DNA of 15,692 nucleotides from an uncultured Gammaproteobacteria bacterium (GCA_913049565.1 CAJWZG010000037.1:1-15692); one strand, 5' to 3'. Positions 1-7,246 are shown, counted from the first letter of the stretch. Notes: generated by a model from the letters alone, not told the origin. A program made the numbers and translations.

Positions 1-1
1 T

Positions 2-1492
2 CTGTTTGCAACGGAGCTTCTACCCAACACAAGCAGTCGATGGATCCTGGCAGTACTAAAACGATTGTTGCCAGCCCGAGGCAACTTACCCGACCAGCTT
101 GCCACAGCACTAGCCTCCCGAGGCCCCGTATTCATCAAGCTAGGACAGCTTCTTTCTACCCGTCCAGATATCTTTAGCCCAGAGATCTGTCGCGGACTGG
201 CAAAGCTACAGGATCGAGTCGATCCCCTGCCGAACAACGTATCTCTCGAGCTGATACATCAAGCCTTGGGCGCTGAGGCCCTCGCGAATTTTTCGCATAT
301 TGATCCCGAACCCATCGCCAGTGCATCCATCGCCCAAGTACACGGCGCAAGGCTGGAAACCGGCGAAGCGGTGGTTATCAAAGTAGTGCGTCCGAATATC
401 GAAGCGCGAATTCAAGCCGAGATGCAGGCCCTTATTGAGGTGGCGGCGTGGCTAGAAACACAAGTGCCGTTTTTGCGACAGCTGCATGCGACCCAAATCC
501 TCGATGATCAACGCACCGTGCTGCTTACTGAGCTTTCGATGTTCCAGGAAGCACGCAATCAAATTCAGTTGAGGCGCAACTTCGCTGATTCAAGTCTGCT
601 GTGGGTACCCCGCCTTTATCCTAAATTCACCCGTATGAACTTATTGGTGATGCAGCGGGTTGACGCGCCCTCTATAGGAGAGCTGGAACGCTTAAAGTCG
701 GTAGGAGTCGATTTCGAGGTACTTGCGCATAAAGGAGTGGAGACTTTTTTCACCCAAGTATTCGAGCACAATTTTTTTCACGCCGACATGCATCCCGGCA
801 ATGTTTTTGTCGATATCAGCAGTCCGCAAGACCCCAAATGGATAGCACTAGACTGCGCGATTATTGGACGCTTAAACCGCTCAGACCAAACGTATATAGC
901 ACAGAACCTGATCGCCTTCTTTGCCAGAGATTATCGGCAAATTGTGAACTTACATCTGCGATCGGGCTGGATTCCTGCGGACACTGATGCCGATGCTTTC
1001 GAGCAAGTTATTCGTGAGGTATGCGAGCCGATCTTTGGTAAGCCTCTCGGTGAGATATCGTTTGCAGCTTTTATGACCCAGCTTCTGGATACCGCCAGAG
1101 ATTTTGGCATGCAAGTCCAGCCGCAGCTGGTTTTGCTGCAAAAAACCCTGCTTTATGTAGAGGGTTTGGGCCGACAACTTTATCCCGAACTCGATCTCTG
1201 GGAGACCGCCGAACCGTTTATGCACCGCTGGGCGATAGAACATCTCGGGCCATTGGCAGTATTTAACACCCTTGTCGAACAAGGCCCAAGAATCTGGGCG
1301 GAACTGTATCGACTGCCTGAACTGCTAGATGACACCCAAACGATAGGGCTGCGCAAACAAGTCGCTAGCCAGCAAAAGAGTATTGAATCTATGCAAGAGC
1401 AAATCATGGCGGGACAACGGCGCTCCCGGCGGACACGCTATTTATTGACCGTTGCCGCCGCTAGCGGTTTTGCGATTTGGTGGGTGAGTTAG
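2..1492 (+). CDS. ubiB: UbiB, atypical kinase/ATPase for ubiquinone biosynthesis (5' end outside window)
   Basis: Member of the UbiB/ABC1/ADCK atypical kinase family, needed for aerobic ubiquinone (coenzyme Q) biosynthesis at the inner membrane; the family is thought to act as an ATPase supporting the lipid-handling Ubi complex. The frame is open from base 2, so the gene starts before the window and the TTG at 65 is not its start; a few tens of N-terminal residues are missing. Visible family marks in order: the KxGQ motif in FIKLGQ, the alanine-rich nucleotide loop in ASASIAQVH, HADMHPGN of the catalytic loop, and LDCAIIG at the DFG position. The C-terminus is a basic stretch followed by one hydrophobic segment, matching the family's membrane anchor. 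Two conserved positions look unusual: ELS where the family has ExD (usually ELD), and DCA where E. coli has DCG. hisE follows 63 bases later. Confidence 0.95.
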   Translation: MFATELLPNTSSRWILAVLKRLLPARGNLPDQLATALASRGPVFIKLGQLLSTRPDIFSPEICRGLAKLQDRVDPLPNNVSLELIHQALGAEALANFSHIDPEPIASASIAQVHGARLETGEAVVIKVVRPNIEARIQAEMQALIEVAAWLETQVPFLRQLHATQILDDQRTVLLTELSMFQEARNQIQLRRNFADSSLLWVPRLYPKFTRMNLLVMQRVDAPSIGELERLKSVGVDFEVLAHKGVETFFTQVFEHNFFHADMHPGNVFVDISSPQDPKWIALDCAIIGRLNRSDQTYIAQNLIAFFARDYRQIVNLHLRSGWIPADTDADAFEQVIREVCEPIFGKPLGEISFAAFMTQLLDTARDFGMQVQPQLVLLQKTLLYVEGLGRQLYPELDLWETAEPFMHRWAIEHLGPLAVFNTLVEQGPRIWAELYRLPELLDDTQTIGLRKQVASQQKSIESMQEQIMAGQRRSRRTRYLLTVAAASGFAIWWVS

Positions 1493-1555
1493 CTTCCCAC
1501 GAAGTGCTAGGATTCTTTCGATTAATACATTTCCATCAATTAGAGTTATTGACTC

Positions 1556-1879
1556 ATGAGCGTTCTAGAAGATCTAACGCATTTAATCGCGCAGCGAAAA
1601 ACTCAAGATCCCACTGCTTCCTATGTCGCCTCACTACACGACAAGGGTCTGAACAAGATTTTGGAAAAAGTAGGTGAAGAGGCCACCGAAGTGATTTTGG
1701 CAGCGAAAGATGCTCAAGGCGACTCAGCTCAGCGCATAGCAGTGGTGAAGGAAACCGCAGATTTATGGTTTCACACCCTAGTCATGCTCAGTGAGTTAGA
1801 CCTGTCTTCCCAAGATGTGCTTGACGAGTTAGCAGACCGCTTTGGCGTGAGTGGGCACGAAGAGAAAGCCAACCGCTGA
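1556..1879 (+). CDS. hisE: Phosphoribosyl-ATP pyrophosphatase (HisE)
   Basis: Hydrolyses phosphoribosyl-ATP to phosphoribosyl-AMP, the second step of histidine biosynthesis, in the cytosol. The 107-residue product has the all-alpha MazG-like fold signature of His[14 protein letters not shown] (roughly residues 41-53) and ETADLWFH, whose acidic residues bind magnesium. It is a stand-alone HisE, not a fused HisIE. In many gammaproteobacteria hisI lies between ubiB and hisE; here the 63-base gap has no room for it, so the cyclohydrolase must be encoded elsewhere. No strong ribosome binding site is seen ahead of the ATG. It shares its orientation with ubiB and the tat genes, but an 80-base gap with a likely promoter separates it from tatA. 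Confidence 0.96.
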   Translation: MSVLEDLTHLIAQRKTQDPTASYVASLHDKGLNKILEKVGEEATEVILAAKDAQGDSAQRIAVVKETADLWFHTLVMLSELDLSSQDVLDELADRFGVSGHEEKANR

Positions 1880-1902
1880 CGGTGGTCCCTCTAAACACCG
1901 GT

Positions 1903-1933
1903 CTGTCAACGACAGGACAATGCGTCCTATAAT
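1903..1933 (+). promoter_or_regulatory. Candidate sigma70 promoter for tatABC with overlapping inverted repeat
   Basis: A perfect TATAAT box lies at 1928-1933, 26 bases ahead of the tatA start. The best -35 match is CTGTCA at 1903-1908, but the 19-base spacer is long, so the -35 call is weak. The -35 region overlaps a short inverted repeat, CTGTC-AAC-GACAG (1903-1915), which could be an operator or chance. A GGAG ribosome binding site follows at 1949-1952. Confidence 0.45.
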
Positions 1934-1959
1934 CAAAAAATTGTCATCGGAGATAACCA

Positions 1960-2214
1960 ATGTTCGGATTTGGTATGCAAGAACTGCTGGTCGTATTGGC
2001 CATCGTGCTGTTGATATTTGGCCCCAAACGCCTGAAAAGTATTGGCGCTGATCTAGGCAACGCGATCAAGGGCTTTCGCACCGCAGTATCGGACGAGGAT
2101 AAAGCTCAGGAAAGTTCTGAGCCTGCTGCCGCAAAGGTAATCGACGGCGAAAATGTAGCCAACGATAGTGCCACCGAGACGCAGCAACCTGCGGGCCAAG
2201 AAACAAAGTCTTAA
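1960..2214 (+). CDS. tatA: Sec-independent protein translocase subunit TatA
   Basis: Small membrane protein that oligomerises to form the transport element of the twin-arginine translocase, which exports folded, often cofactor-containing proteins. The 84-residue product has the usual design: a very short N-terminus, one transmembrane helix (about residues 6-20), the FGPKRL hinge, an amphipathic helix with IGADLGNAIKGFR, and an acidic low-complexity tail. The phenylalanine-glycine pair at the hinge distinguishes TatA from TatB. The start follows a good GGAG site. It is the first gene of tatA-tatB-tatC, with 41 bases to tatB. Confidence 0.97.
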   Translation: MFGFGMQELLVVLAIVLLIFGPKRLKSIGADLGNAIKGFRTAVSDEDKAQESSEPAAAKVIDGENVANDSATETQQPAGQETKS

Positions 2215-2255
2215 GGACAACAACCTCTTTTTAACCGGGAGCTAACAAGCGCTAA

Positions 2256-2591
2256 ATGTTCAGCGATTTTGGCAGCATGGAACTGATGCTCGTGGTTCTG
2301 GTGACGCTTTTGGTCATTGGCCCAGAGCGCTTGCCCGAAACTCTGCGAACACTGGGCCTTTGGATGGGGCGAATTTCCCGCTCGTTTACAGCGATGAAGA
2401 TCGAAGTCGAACAAGAGATCGGCATGGACGATGTGCGAAGGCAGCTACATAACGAGTCTGTTATGGCGCAAATGCAGCAAATTGAGAACGACGTTAAAAA
2501 CTCTATTCAGCCGCCCGAACCCGCGCAAACACAGAATTTAAACGCGGCCAAAGAAGGCGGTGAGAACCCAACCTCAGAAAAAACCTCGTGA
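2256..2591 (+). CDS. tatB: Sec-independent protein translocase subunit TatB
   Basis: Partner of TatC in the twin-arginine signal-peptide receptor complex in the inner membrane. The 111-residue product starts [10 protein letters not shown] and has one transmembrane helix (about residues 7-21) ending in IGPERLP, the TatB hallmark with Gly-Pro-Glu-Arg in place of the TatA hinge. An amphipathic helix follows (WMGRISRSF) and then a long charged, glutamine-rich tail. The stop codon overlaps the GTG start of tatC (GTGA), which implies translational coupling and balanced TatB-TatC output. Confidence 0.96.
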   Translation: MFSDFGSMELMLVVLVTLLVIGPERLPETLRTLGLWMGRISRSFTAMKIEVEQEIGMDDVRRQLHNESVMAQMQQIENDVKNSIQPPEPAQTQNLNAAKEGGENPTSEKTS

Positions 2592-3364
2592 GTGCCGGTT
2601 CAGACCAAGAAAGTCAATCTACTGATAAGGAATTGCCATTCCTTGAGCACCTGATTGAATTGCGCAGCAGAATATTGCGCAGCGCACTTTTTGTTGGGGT
2701 GCTTTTTATACCCATTTACTATTTCGCGGACCCTTTGTTTTCCTTTGTGTCGGCACCTCTCATTCAAGCGTTGCCCGACGGCTCATCTATGATTGCTACC
2801 GGAGTGACCTCGCCTTTCTTGACGCCTTTTAAGCTTGCGATCTATACGGCTATTTTTATCGGCATTCCCTTCTTATTGCATCAACTCTGGGGGTTCGTCG
2901 CACCGGGTCTGTATCGCAACGAAAAACGATTCGCTTTTCCCCTGCTTTTTTCCAGTGTTGTGCTGTTTTACGCGGGCATGGCGTTTAGCTACTTTTTGGT
3001 ATTCCCACTCGTATTTACCTTTTTGGTCTCAGTAAGCCCCGAGGGCGTGCCTATGATGACCGATATCAATCAGTACCTCGATTTTGTACTGAAGATGTTT
3101 CTCGCTTTTGGTATTGCCTTCGAAATTCCTGTCGCAACATTTCTACTAGCATGGTCGGGGTTATCCAGCGCTGACAGCATGGCCCACAAACGCCCCTATG
3201 TGATCATCGGATGCTTTATCGCGGGCATGTTGCTTACGCCTCCGGACGTGATCTCACAGCTGCTGCTGGCACTGCCTACCTGGTTGCTCTTCGAGTTCGG
3301 TGTACTTATGGCGCGTATGGTGGAGAAAAAAGGCGAGCCCAAAAAGGAAGCGCCTGACCTTTAG
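2588..3364 (+). CDS. tatC: Sec-independent protein translocase subunit TatC
   Basis: Polytopic core of the twin-arginine translocase; it recognises the RR signal peptide and organises TatA and TatB. The 258-residue length is typical. Family features are [13 protein letters not shown] near the N-terminus (signal-peptide contact region), six hydrophobic segments, and the FEIPV motif at the start of the fifth helix. The start is GTG at 2588, overlapping the tatB stop by four bases; this fixes the reading and argues for coupling. tatC ends the operon and converges on the dtd remnant 28 bases away. Confidence 0.97.
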   Translation: MSAGSDQESQSTDKELPFLEHLIELRSRILRSALFVGVLFIPIYYFADPLFSFVSAPLIQALPDGSSMIATGVTSPFLTPFKLAIYTAIFIGIPFLLHQLWGFVAPGLYRNEKRFAFPLLFSSVVLFYAGMAFSYFLVFPLVFTFLVSVSPEGVPMMTDINQYLDFVLKMFLAFGIAFEIPVATFLLAWSGLSSADSMAHKRPYVIIGCFIAGMLLTPPDVISQLLLALPTWLLFEFGVLMARMVEKKGEPKKEAPDL

Positions 3365-3389
3365 CGCTTCAATGTGCTTGCACATGCGC
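3364..3389. terminator. Weak hairpin between convergent tatC and dtd remnant
   Basis: The arms ATGTGC (3372-3377) and GCACAT (3380-3385) are perfectly complementary around a two-base centre, and GCGC occurs again on both sides (3364-3367, 3386-3389). It lies exactly between two convergent transcription units. Neither strand has a following T-run, so it is not a classical intrinsic terminator; its role is inferred only from position. Confidence 0.25.
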
Positions 3390-3392
3390 GTC

Positions 3393-3847
3393 TTAGTGGT
3401 TCGTCGTCGGTGGGTGTTCGACCACAAGAGTAAAAGGACCGTCGTTTTCACAGCTCACCTGCATATCAGCTCCAAACACTCCGGTTTGCACGGGCACGTG
3501 CTGCCGCATTAAGTCGACGAACTGCATGAAAAGCTGCTGAGCGTGCTCTGGGTCAGCCGCATCAGAAAAGGAAGAAGTCGCCCTCTGCGCACATCGGCGA
3601 GCAGCGTGAACTGAGATACCACCAGTGCAGCACCGGCTATGTCTTTCAGGCTGTGCGTCGTTTTATTTTGCCGTGATGCATCAAAGATACGAAGGTCGAC
3701 GATTTTGTCCGCGAGCCAAGCCGTCTAACCGGCGGAGTCTGAAGCCTTAACCCCCAGATAAATAAGTAACCCGTGATTGATTTCACCGACTATGCTGCCG
3801 TCTACACTAACGCTCGCTCGGCGCACTCGTTGGATAACGGCTTTCAC
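3393..3847 (-). pseudogene. dtd: Broken D-aminoacyl-tRNA deacylase gene
   Basis: Dtd removes D-amino acids (and misacylated glycine) from tRNA. Reading the minus strand from GTG at 3847 gives a clear Dtd N-terminus ([17 protein letters not shown], then GLLIYLGV). It is interrupted by an in-frame TAG at codon 41 (3725-3727), and the similarity resumes immediately with [11 protein letters not shown]. The conserved GKMN turn is scrambled, possibly by two compensating indels, around 3660-3680. The catalytic stretch [16 protein letters not shown] is present. A one-base loss around 3571-3580 then shifts the frame, and the rest ([16 protein letters not shown], then [19 protein letters not shown]) continues to TAA at 3393-3395. 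The total of 455 bases is not a multiple of three. The remnant lies 42 bases downstream of typA on the same strand and was probably cotranscribed with it. Sequencing error could explain one lesion but less easily all of them. Confidence 0.85.
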
Positions 3848-3889
3848 GGTGTCGGTTCAGGCACAAGGGTCAAAGGTAAGAATCAGACG

Positions 3890-5689
3890 TTAAGCGCGCT
3901 TACGCTGACTCTCTTTAAGCAGGAGTTTGCGGACGCGGATATTTTCCGGCGTGATTTCCACTAGTTCGTCGTCGTCAATGAACTCCAGCGCCTGTTCCAG
4001 CGTCATGATTACAGCGCCACTGAGCTGTATGTTTTCGTCGGTCCCGGAAGCACGAACATTGGTCAGCTTCTTTTCTTTTAACGCGTTGACGGTTAAGTCG
4101 TTGGCGCGGGTGTGGATGCCTACGACCATGCCTTCGTAGACCATGTCGTTTGGTTTTACCATCATGCGTCCGCGTGCCTGAAGGTTCCATAAGGCAAAAC
4201 CCACCGCCTTACCCTGCGCGTTAGAGATAAGAACACCGTTTTTTCTGGAACCCACATCTTCCGCGGTACGAGGGCCAAAACCATCTGAGGCGAACGACAT
4301 AATGCCAGTGCCGGAGGTTTGAGAGAGGAAAATAGGTCGATAGCCCATAAGGCCGCGGCTTGGTATCCGAAATTGCAATCGCACTCGACCTTTGCCATCT
4401 GGCTGCATTTCTTGCAGCTCTCCGCGTCGGTCGCCAAGGGCCTCCATGACTTTGCCTTGATGTTGCTCTTCAATGTCCAGCGTCAGTGTTTCAAAGGGCT
4501 CATGGGTTACACCATCAATTTCCCGGTAAATAACCTGCGGCCTAGAGACCGCCAACTCAAAACCCTCTCGCCGCATCGTCTCGATAAGCACGGATAGGTG
4601 AAGTTCGCCGCGACCAGATACTTTGAATCGGTCGGGGTCTGGCGATTCTTCCACCATCAGCGCTACGTTGTGCAAGGCCTCGGTTTGCAGGCGTTCTCGG
4701 ATTTGCCGGCTGGTCACGTACTTGCCTTCCTTTCCCGAAAGAGGAGAGTTGTTCACACAAAACATCATCGTCAGGGTTGGCTCATCAACGGTCAAAGGCG
4801 GCAGGGCCTCCACTTTTTCTGGCGCACAAAGCGTGTCAGAGATATTGATCTTGTCGATCCCAGTCAGACAAATGATGTCTCCGGCGCTGGCTGTCGACGC
4901 CTCTATTCTCTCTAAGCCGCTATGGCGGTAGATATTCATTACCTTGCCTTTGCGCTCGATACCCGCCCGATCAACGACCATGACTTGTTGGTTGCGCTCT
5001 ACTACCCCTCGGGTTATTCGCCCGATACCGATGACGCCTTCATAGGTAGAATAGTCAAGCGAGCTGATTTGCATCTGGAAAGGTTCGTTCTCGTCCACTT
5101 CAGGTGGCGGGACCTGATCAACAATCATATCCAGCAAGGGGCTCATATCGTCGGCAATCGCGTCCAGTTCCAATCCGGCAACGCCGTTGATAGCACTGGC
5201 ATAGATGGAAGAAAAATCCAGCTGGTCGTCGTTAGCGCCCAAATTGTCGAAAAGCTCGAAAACCTGATCAATCGCTCGATCAGGGTCAGCTCCAGGGCGG
5301 TCTATTTTGTTCACGACGACAATGGGCTTTAGACCGTAAGAAAATGCCTTTTGGGTGACAAAACGAGTTTGCGGCATCGGTCCATCAACAGCGTCTACCA
5401 GCAATAACACCGCATCAACCATCGAAAGGATTCGCTCAACCTCGCCCCCAAAGTCGGCATGCCCCGGTGTATCGACGATATTGATTTGCACATCTCGATA
5501 GCTGATCGCCGTGTTCTTGGCGAGAATCGTGATGCCCCGCTCTTTCTCCAGATCGTTGCTGTCCATGGCTCGTTCCGCAGCGCTGGAGTCCAAAAAACCC
5601 GTTTGCTGTAACAGGCGGTCAACCAAGGTGGTTTTACCGTGGTCGACGTGAGCAATAATCGCGATGTTACGAACGTTCGAATTCGGCAC
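3890..5689 (-). CDS. typA: Ribosome-associated translational GTPase TypA/BipA
   Basis: Translational GTPase of the EF-G/LepA group that binds the ribosome and aids 50S subunit assembly, especially at low temperature or under stress. The 599-residue product is full length. The G1 motif AHVDHGKT is at residues 13-20, the switch region contains KERGITI, the G3 motif DTPGH is at 73-77, the G4 motif NKID is at 127-130, and a G5-like ASAING follows. Domain II, the EF-G-like domains and the BipA-specific C-terminus (GLMGYR, then NAQGKAVGF and IHTRANDL) come after. The start is GTG at 5689, preceded on the minus strand by AAGGAAAG at suitable spacing. It is divergent from glutamine synthetase, the same neighbourhood as bipA-glnA in E. 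coli. The broken dtd lies downstream. Confidence 0.98.
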   Translation of the reverse strand: MPNSNVRNIAIIAHVDHGKTTLVDRLLQQTGFLDSSAAERAMDSNDLEKERGITILAKNTAISYRDVQINIVDTPGHADFGGEVERILSMVDAVLLLVDAVDGPMPQTRFVTQKAFSYGLKPIVVVNKIDRPGADPDRAIDQVFELFDNLGANDDQLDFSSIYASAINGVAGLELDAIADDMSPLLDMIVDQVPPPEVDENEPFQMQISSLDYSTYEGVIGIGRITRGVVERNQQVMVVDRAGIERKGKVMNIYRHSGLERIEASTASAGDIICLTGIDKINISDTLCAPEKVEALPPLTVDEPTLTMMFCVNNSPLSGKEGKYVTSRQIRERLQTEALHNVALMVEESPDPDRFKVSGRGELHLSVLIETMRREGFELAVSRPQVIYREIDGVTHEPFETLTLDIEEQHQGKVMEALGDRRGELQEMQPDGKGRVRLQFRIPSRGLMGYRPIFLSQTSGTGIMSFASDGFGPRTAEDVGSRKNGVLISNAQGKAVGFALWNLQARGRMMVKPNDMVYEGMVVGIHTRANDLTVNALKEKKLTNVRASGTDENIQLSGAVIMTLEQALEFIDDDELVEITPENIRVRKLLLKESQRKRA

Positions 5690-5721
5690 GGAACGCTTTC
5701 CTTTTGATAAAACAGTTTCCC

Positions 5722-5740
5722 GACACTCGATTGGAGTGTC
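5722..5740 (-). repeat. Inverted repeat in the typA leader
   Basis: A perfect seven-base inverted repeat, GACACTC (5722-5728) and GAGTGTC (5734-5740), with a five-base centre. It ends about 33 bases before the typA GTG and lies downstream of the candidate promoter, so in the typA mRNA it would form a leader hairpin. It could equally be an operator. There is no following T-run on either strand that would make it a terminator. Confidence 0.5.
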
Positions 5741-5782
5741 TGACCGTTACATGAATTGGGATTGAGACTTTCGGCGCGCGCG

Positions 5783-5811
5783 ATTATGGCCGAAGCTGAT
5801 GGCGGTGTCGC
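5783..5811 (-). promoter_or_regulatory. Candidate sigma70 promoter for typA
   Basis: On the minus strand, GCGACA (5806-5811) and CATAAT (5783-5788) are separated by exactly 17 bases. The -10 box matches the consensus at five of six positions and the -35 box at four of six. It would place the transcript start near 5776 and give a leader of about 85 bases containing the inverted repeat at 5722-5740. Prediction from sequence only. Confidence 0.4.
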
Positions 5812-5840
5812 CTAAAACTAGGCAGAGCCAGCGAGTCCTC

Positions 5841-5872
5841 TACACAAAAAAACCAACTTCGGGATTTGTGTA
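5841..5872. repeat. Eight-base inverted repeat upstream of the glnII control region
   Basis: TACACAAA (5841-5848) and TTTGTGTA (5865-5872) are perfect inverted copies separated by 16 bases. The repeat lies between the candidate typA promoter and the first NtrC-like site, in DNA that no coding frame explains. The centre-to-centre distance of the arms is 24 bases, compatible with a dimeric regulator binding two turns apart or with an RNA hairpin if the region is transcribed. No regulator can be named. Confidence 0.35.
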
Positions 5873-5883
5873 TCGGAGCTATA

Positions 5884-5900
5884 TGCACCATGATAGCGCG
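5884..5900 (+). promoter_or_regulatory. NtrC-like site 1 (distal), upstream of glnII
   Basis: The left half TGCACC (5884-5889) is a perfect match to the NtrC half-site TGCACC-N5-GGTGCA. The right half AGCGCG (5895-5900) is degenerate, keeping three of six positions. Its centre lies about 135 bases upstream of the predicted sigma54 transcript start and 41 bases (about four helical turns) from site 2, so both would face the same side of the DNA. Confidence 0.45.
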
Positions 5901-5924
5901 CAAGGGTAGGGTTTGTAGGTGCGG

Positions 5925-5941
5925 CGCACAATTTTGGTGCG
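5925..5941 (+). promoter_or_regulatory. NtrC-like site 2 (proximal), upstream of glnII
   Basis: CGCACA-ATTTT-GGTGCG keeps the GCAC...GTGC core of the NtrC consensus with the right five-base spacing. Its centre is about 94 bases upstream of the predicted start, comparable with the strong enhancer sites of E. coli glnA (near -108 and -140). A further GGTGC half-site lies immediately upstream at 5918-5922. Confidence 0.65.
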
Positions 5942-6000
5942 TTTTTTCCTGCCTATTCTCAAAATAGTATTGAAATCATTAACTTAGATGCAATGCAGTG

Positions 6001-6016
6001 TGGCACATAAATTGCT
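6001..6016 (+). promoter_or_regulatory. Sigma54 (RpoN) promoter of glnII
   Basis: TGGCACATAAATTGCT matches the sigma54 consensus TGGCACR-N4-TTGCW at every specified position, with GG at 6002-6003 (-24) and GC at 6014-6015 (-12). Transcription should start near 6027, leaving a leader of about 144 bases before the ATG at 6171. With the NtrC-like sites upstream and ntrBC downstream, this is the nitrogen-regulated promoter of the glutamine synthetase gene. Confidence 0.88.
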
Positions 6017-6029
6017 TCTCTTGACGGTA

Positions 6030-6095
6030 GAGCCCGATTTGGGCTCAACTCGAGAAGATTCGTTCTCTCGGGAAAGACCACGGGGCGTCGCGAGA
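6030..6095 (+). other. Structured 5' leader of glnII with alternative hairpins
   Basis: Beginning three or four bases after the predicted start is a strong hairpin, GAGCCC (6030-6035) with GGGCTC (6041-6046) and a five-base loop. Next, GAGAA (6052-6056) can pair with TTCTC (6063-6067). TCTCG (6066-6070) can instead pair with CGAGA (6091-6095), and it shares bases with the previous stem, so the two structures exclude each other. The direct repeat CGGTAGAG occurs at 6025-6032 and 6105-6112. No T-run follows either hairpin. A regulatory role is inference. Confidence 0.35.
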
Positions 6096-6170
6096 TTCGG
6101 CCAGCGGTAGAGAGCAATGTGCGCACCTGCCTTCCATAACGGTTCCCACATACAAGGAGACTAAACAAGC

Positions 6171-7184
6171 ATGAAATCCAAACTAGAATACATTTGGCTG
6201 GACGGCTATCAGCCAACGCAGAGCTTGCGCAGCAAAACACAGATGAGTAAGGACAACTTTACCGGGGCACTAGAAGATGTGTCGATGTGGTCGTTTGACG
6301 GCAGCTCAACCGAGCAGGCCGAAGGCGGAAGTTCAGACTGCCTGCTGAAGCCTGTCGCTATTTATCCCGATCCTGATCGTCAAAACGCCTACTTAGTCAT
6401 GTGCGAAGTACTCAACGCTGACGGTACTCCGCACCCGTCTAATGGGCGAGCTACTATCGACGACGATGACAATGATTTTTGGTTTGGCTTCGAGCAAGAA
6501 TATTTCTTGTGGGACATCGATACTCAGCTTCCCCCTGGTTTTCCTACCAATGGTTTTCCTGCCCCGCAGGGCCCGTACTACTGCTCAGTCGGCGCTGGCA
6601 ATGCTTTCGGCCGGGATTGTGTTGAAGAACACTTCGATATTTGTCTTGAAGCTGGCATTAACGTTGAGGGGATCAATGCTGAAGTTGCTGCGGGCCAATG
6701 GGAGTTCCAAGTATTCGCGAAGGGCGCCAAACAAGCCGGTGACGAAACTTGGATCGCCCGCTATCTGCTGGAGCGGACTGGCGAAAAATACGGTTACAGC
6801 ATCAACTGGCATCCAAAGCCATTTGGTGACTTAGACTGGAACGGCTCTGGTATGCACGCCAACTTCTCCAACGAGGCCATGCGCGTCGAAGGCAAAGAGG
6901 AGATCTTTACGAAGATTTGCGAAGAGTTCGGTAAGAATATTCAGCGTCATATTAGTGTGTATGGTGCCGACAACGATCAACGCTTGACCGGCAAGCACGA
7001 AACTCAGTCTATCGACGAGTTCAGTTATGGCATATCAGATCGCGGCGCATCCATTCGGATTCCTGTCACCACACCGGCTGACGGCTGGGTTGGTCGATTG
7101 GAAGATCGTCGAACCGCATCGAATGCTGACCCGTACAAAGTTGCGGCAGCCATTGTTAAGACTACAAAGGAAGCTCTGGCCTAG
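6171..7184 (+). CDS. glnII: Glutamine synthetase type II (GSII, eukaryote-like)
   Basis: Makes glutamine from glutamate, ammonia and ATP in the cytosol, the entry point for ammonium assimilation. The 337-residue length and motifs are those of GSII, the decameric type found in eukaryotes, rhizobia and actinomycetes, not the GSI of about 470 residues expected in this position. Visible motifs: WSFDGSST in the N-terminal beta-grasp half (40-47), GFEQEY (106-111) and GQWEFQ (175-180) with metal-binding glutamates, WNGSGMHANFS (223-233) with the substrate-binding histidine, GKHETQSIDEFSYG (274-287) of the glutamate flap, and LEDRRTASNADPY (310-322). The GSI adenylylation tyrosine region is absent, so control by GlnE is not expected. 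AAGGAG at 6154-6159 sets the start. A sigma54 promoter lies upstream, a strong terminator downstream, and ntrBC follow. Confidence 0.96.
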   Translation: MKSKLEYIWLDGYQPTQSLRSKTQMSKDNFTGALEDVSMWSFDGSSTEQAEGGSSDCLLKPVAIYPDPDRQNAYLVMCEVLNADGTPHPSNGRATIDDDDNDFWFGFEQEYFLWDIDTQLPPGFPTNGFPAPQGPYYCSVGAGNAFGRDCVEEHFDICLEAGINVEGINAEVAAGQWEFQVFAKGAKQAGDETWIARYLLERTGEKYGYSINWHPKPFGDLDWNGSGMHANFSNEAMRVEGKEEIFTKICEEFGKNIQRHISVYGADNDQRLTGKHETQSIDEFSYGISDRGASIRIPVTTPADGWVGRLEDRRTASNADPYKVAAAIVKTTKEALA

Positions 7185-7216
7185 TCGCGCGAAACGTCAC
7201 AAAGGAAGAGCTAAAA

Positions 7217-7246
7217 GGGTGTTGGCAGTGCCAACGCCCTTTTTTT
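7217..7246 (+). terminator. Rho-independent terminator of glnII
   Basis: GGGTGTTGGC (7217-7226) and GCCAACGCCC (7230-7239) form a ten-base-pair stem with one G-T pair and a three-base loop, followed by seven T (7240-7246). It starts 32 bases after the glnII stop and would separate most glnII transcription from ntrBC. Confidence 0.92.

Noticed and set aside
65..67. TTG as the start of ubiB
   Set aside because: The same frame is open to the left edge with UbiB-like sequence, so the gene begins outside the window.
4922..5332. 136-codon open frame on the plus strand inside typA
   Set aside because: It lies wholly antisense to an intact, well-conserved typA and has no recognisable domain or ribosome binding site; it is a shadow frame.
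6030..6170. Glutamine riboswitch (glnA RNA motif) in the glnII leader
   Set aside because: I could not match the known cyanobacterial glnA or downstream-peptide motif; only generic hairpins are visible.
5690..6170. Insertion sequence or mobile remnant in the large typA-glnII gap
   Set aside because: No transposase fragment or flanking target duplication was seen; the gap is accounted for by promoters, NtrC-like sites and leaders.
7220..7240. Sigma54-like TGGC element ahead of ntrB
   Set aside because: The TGGC belongs to the glnII terminator stem and lacks a TTGC at the required spacing.
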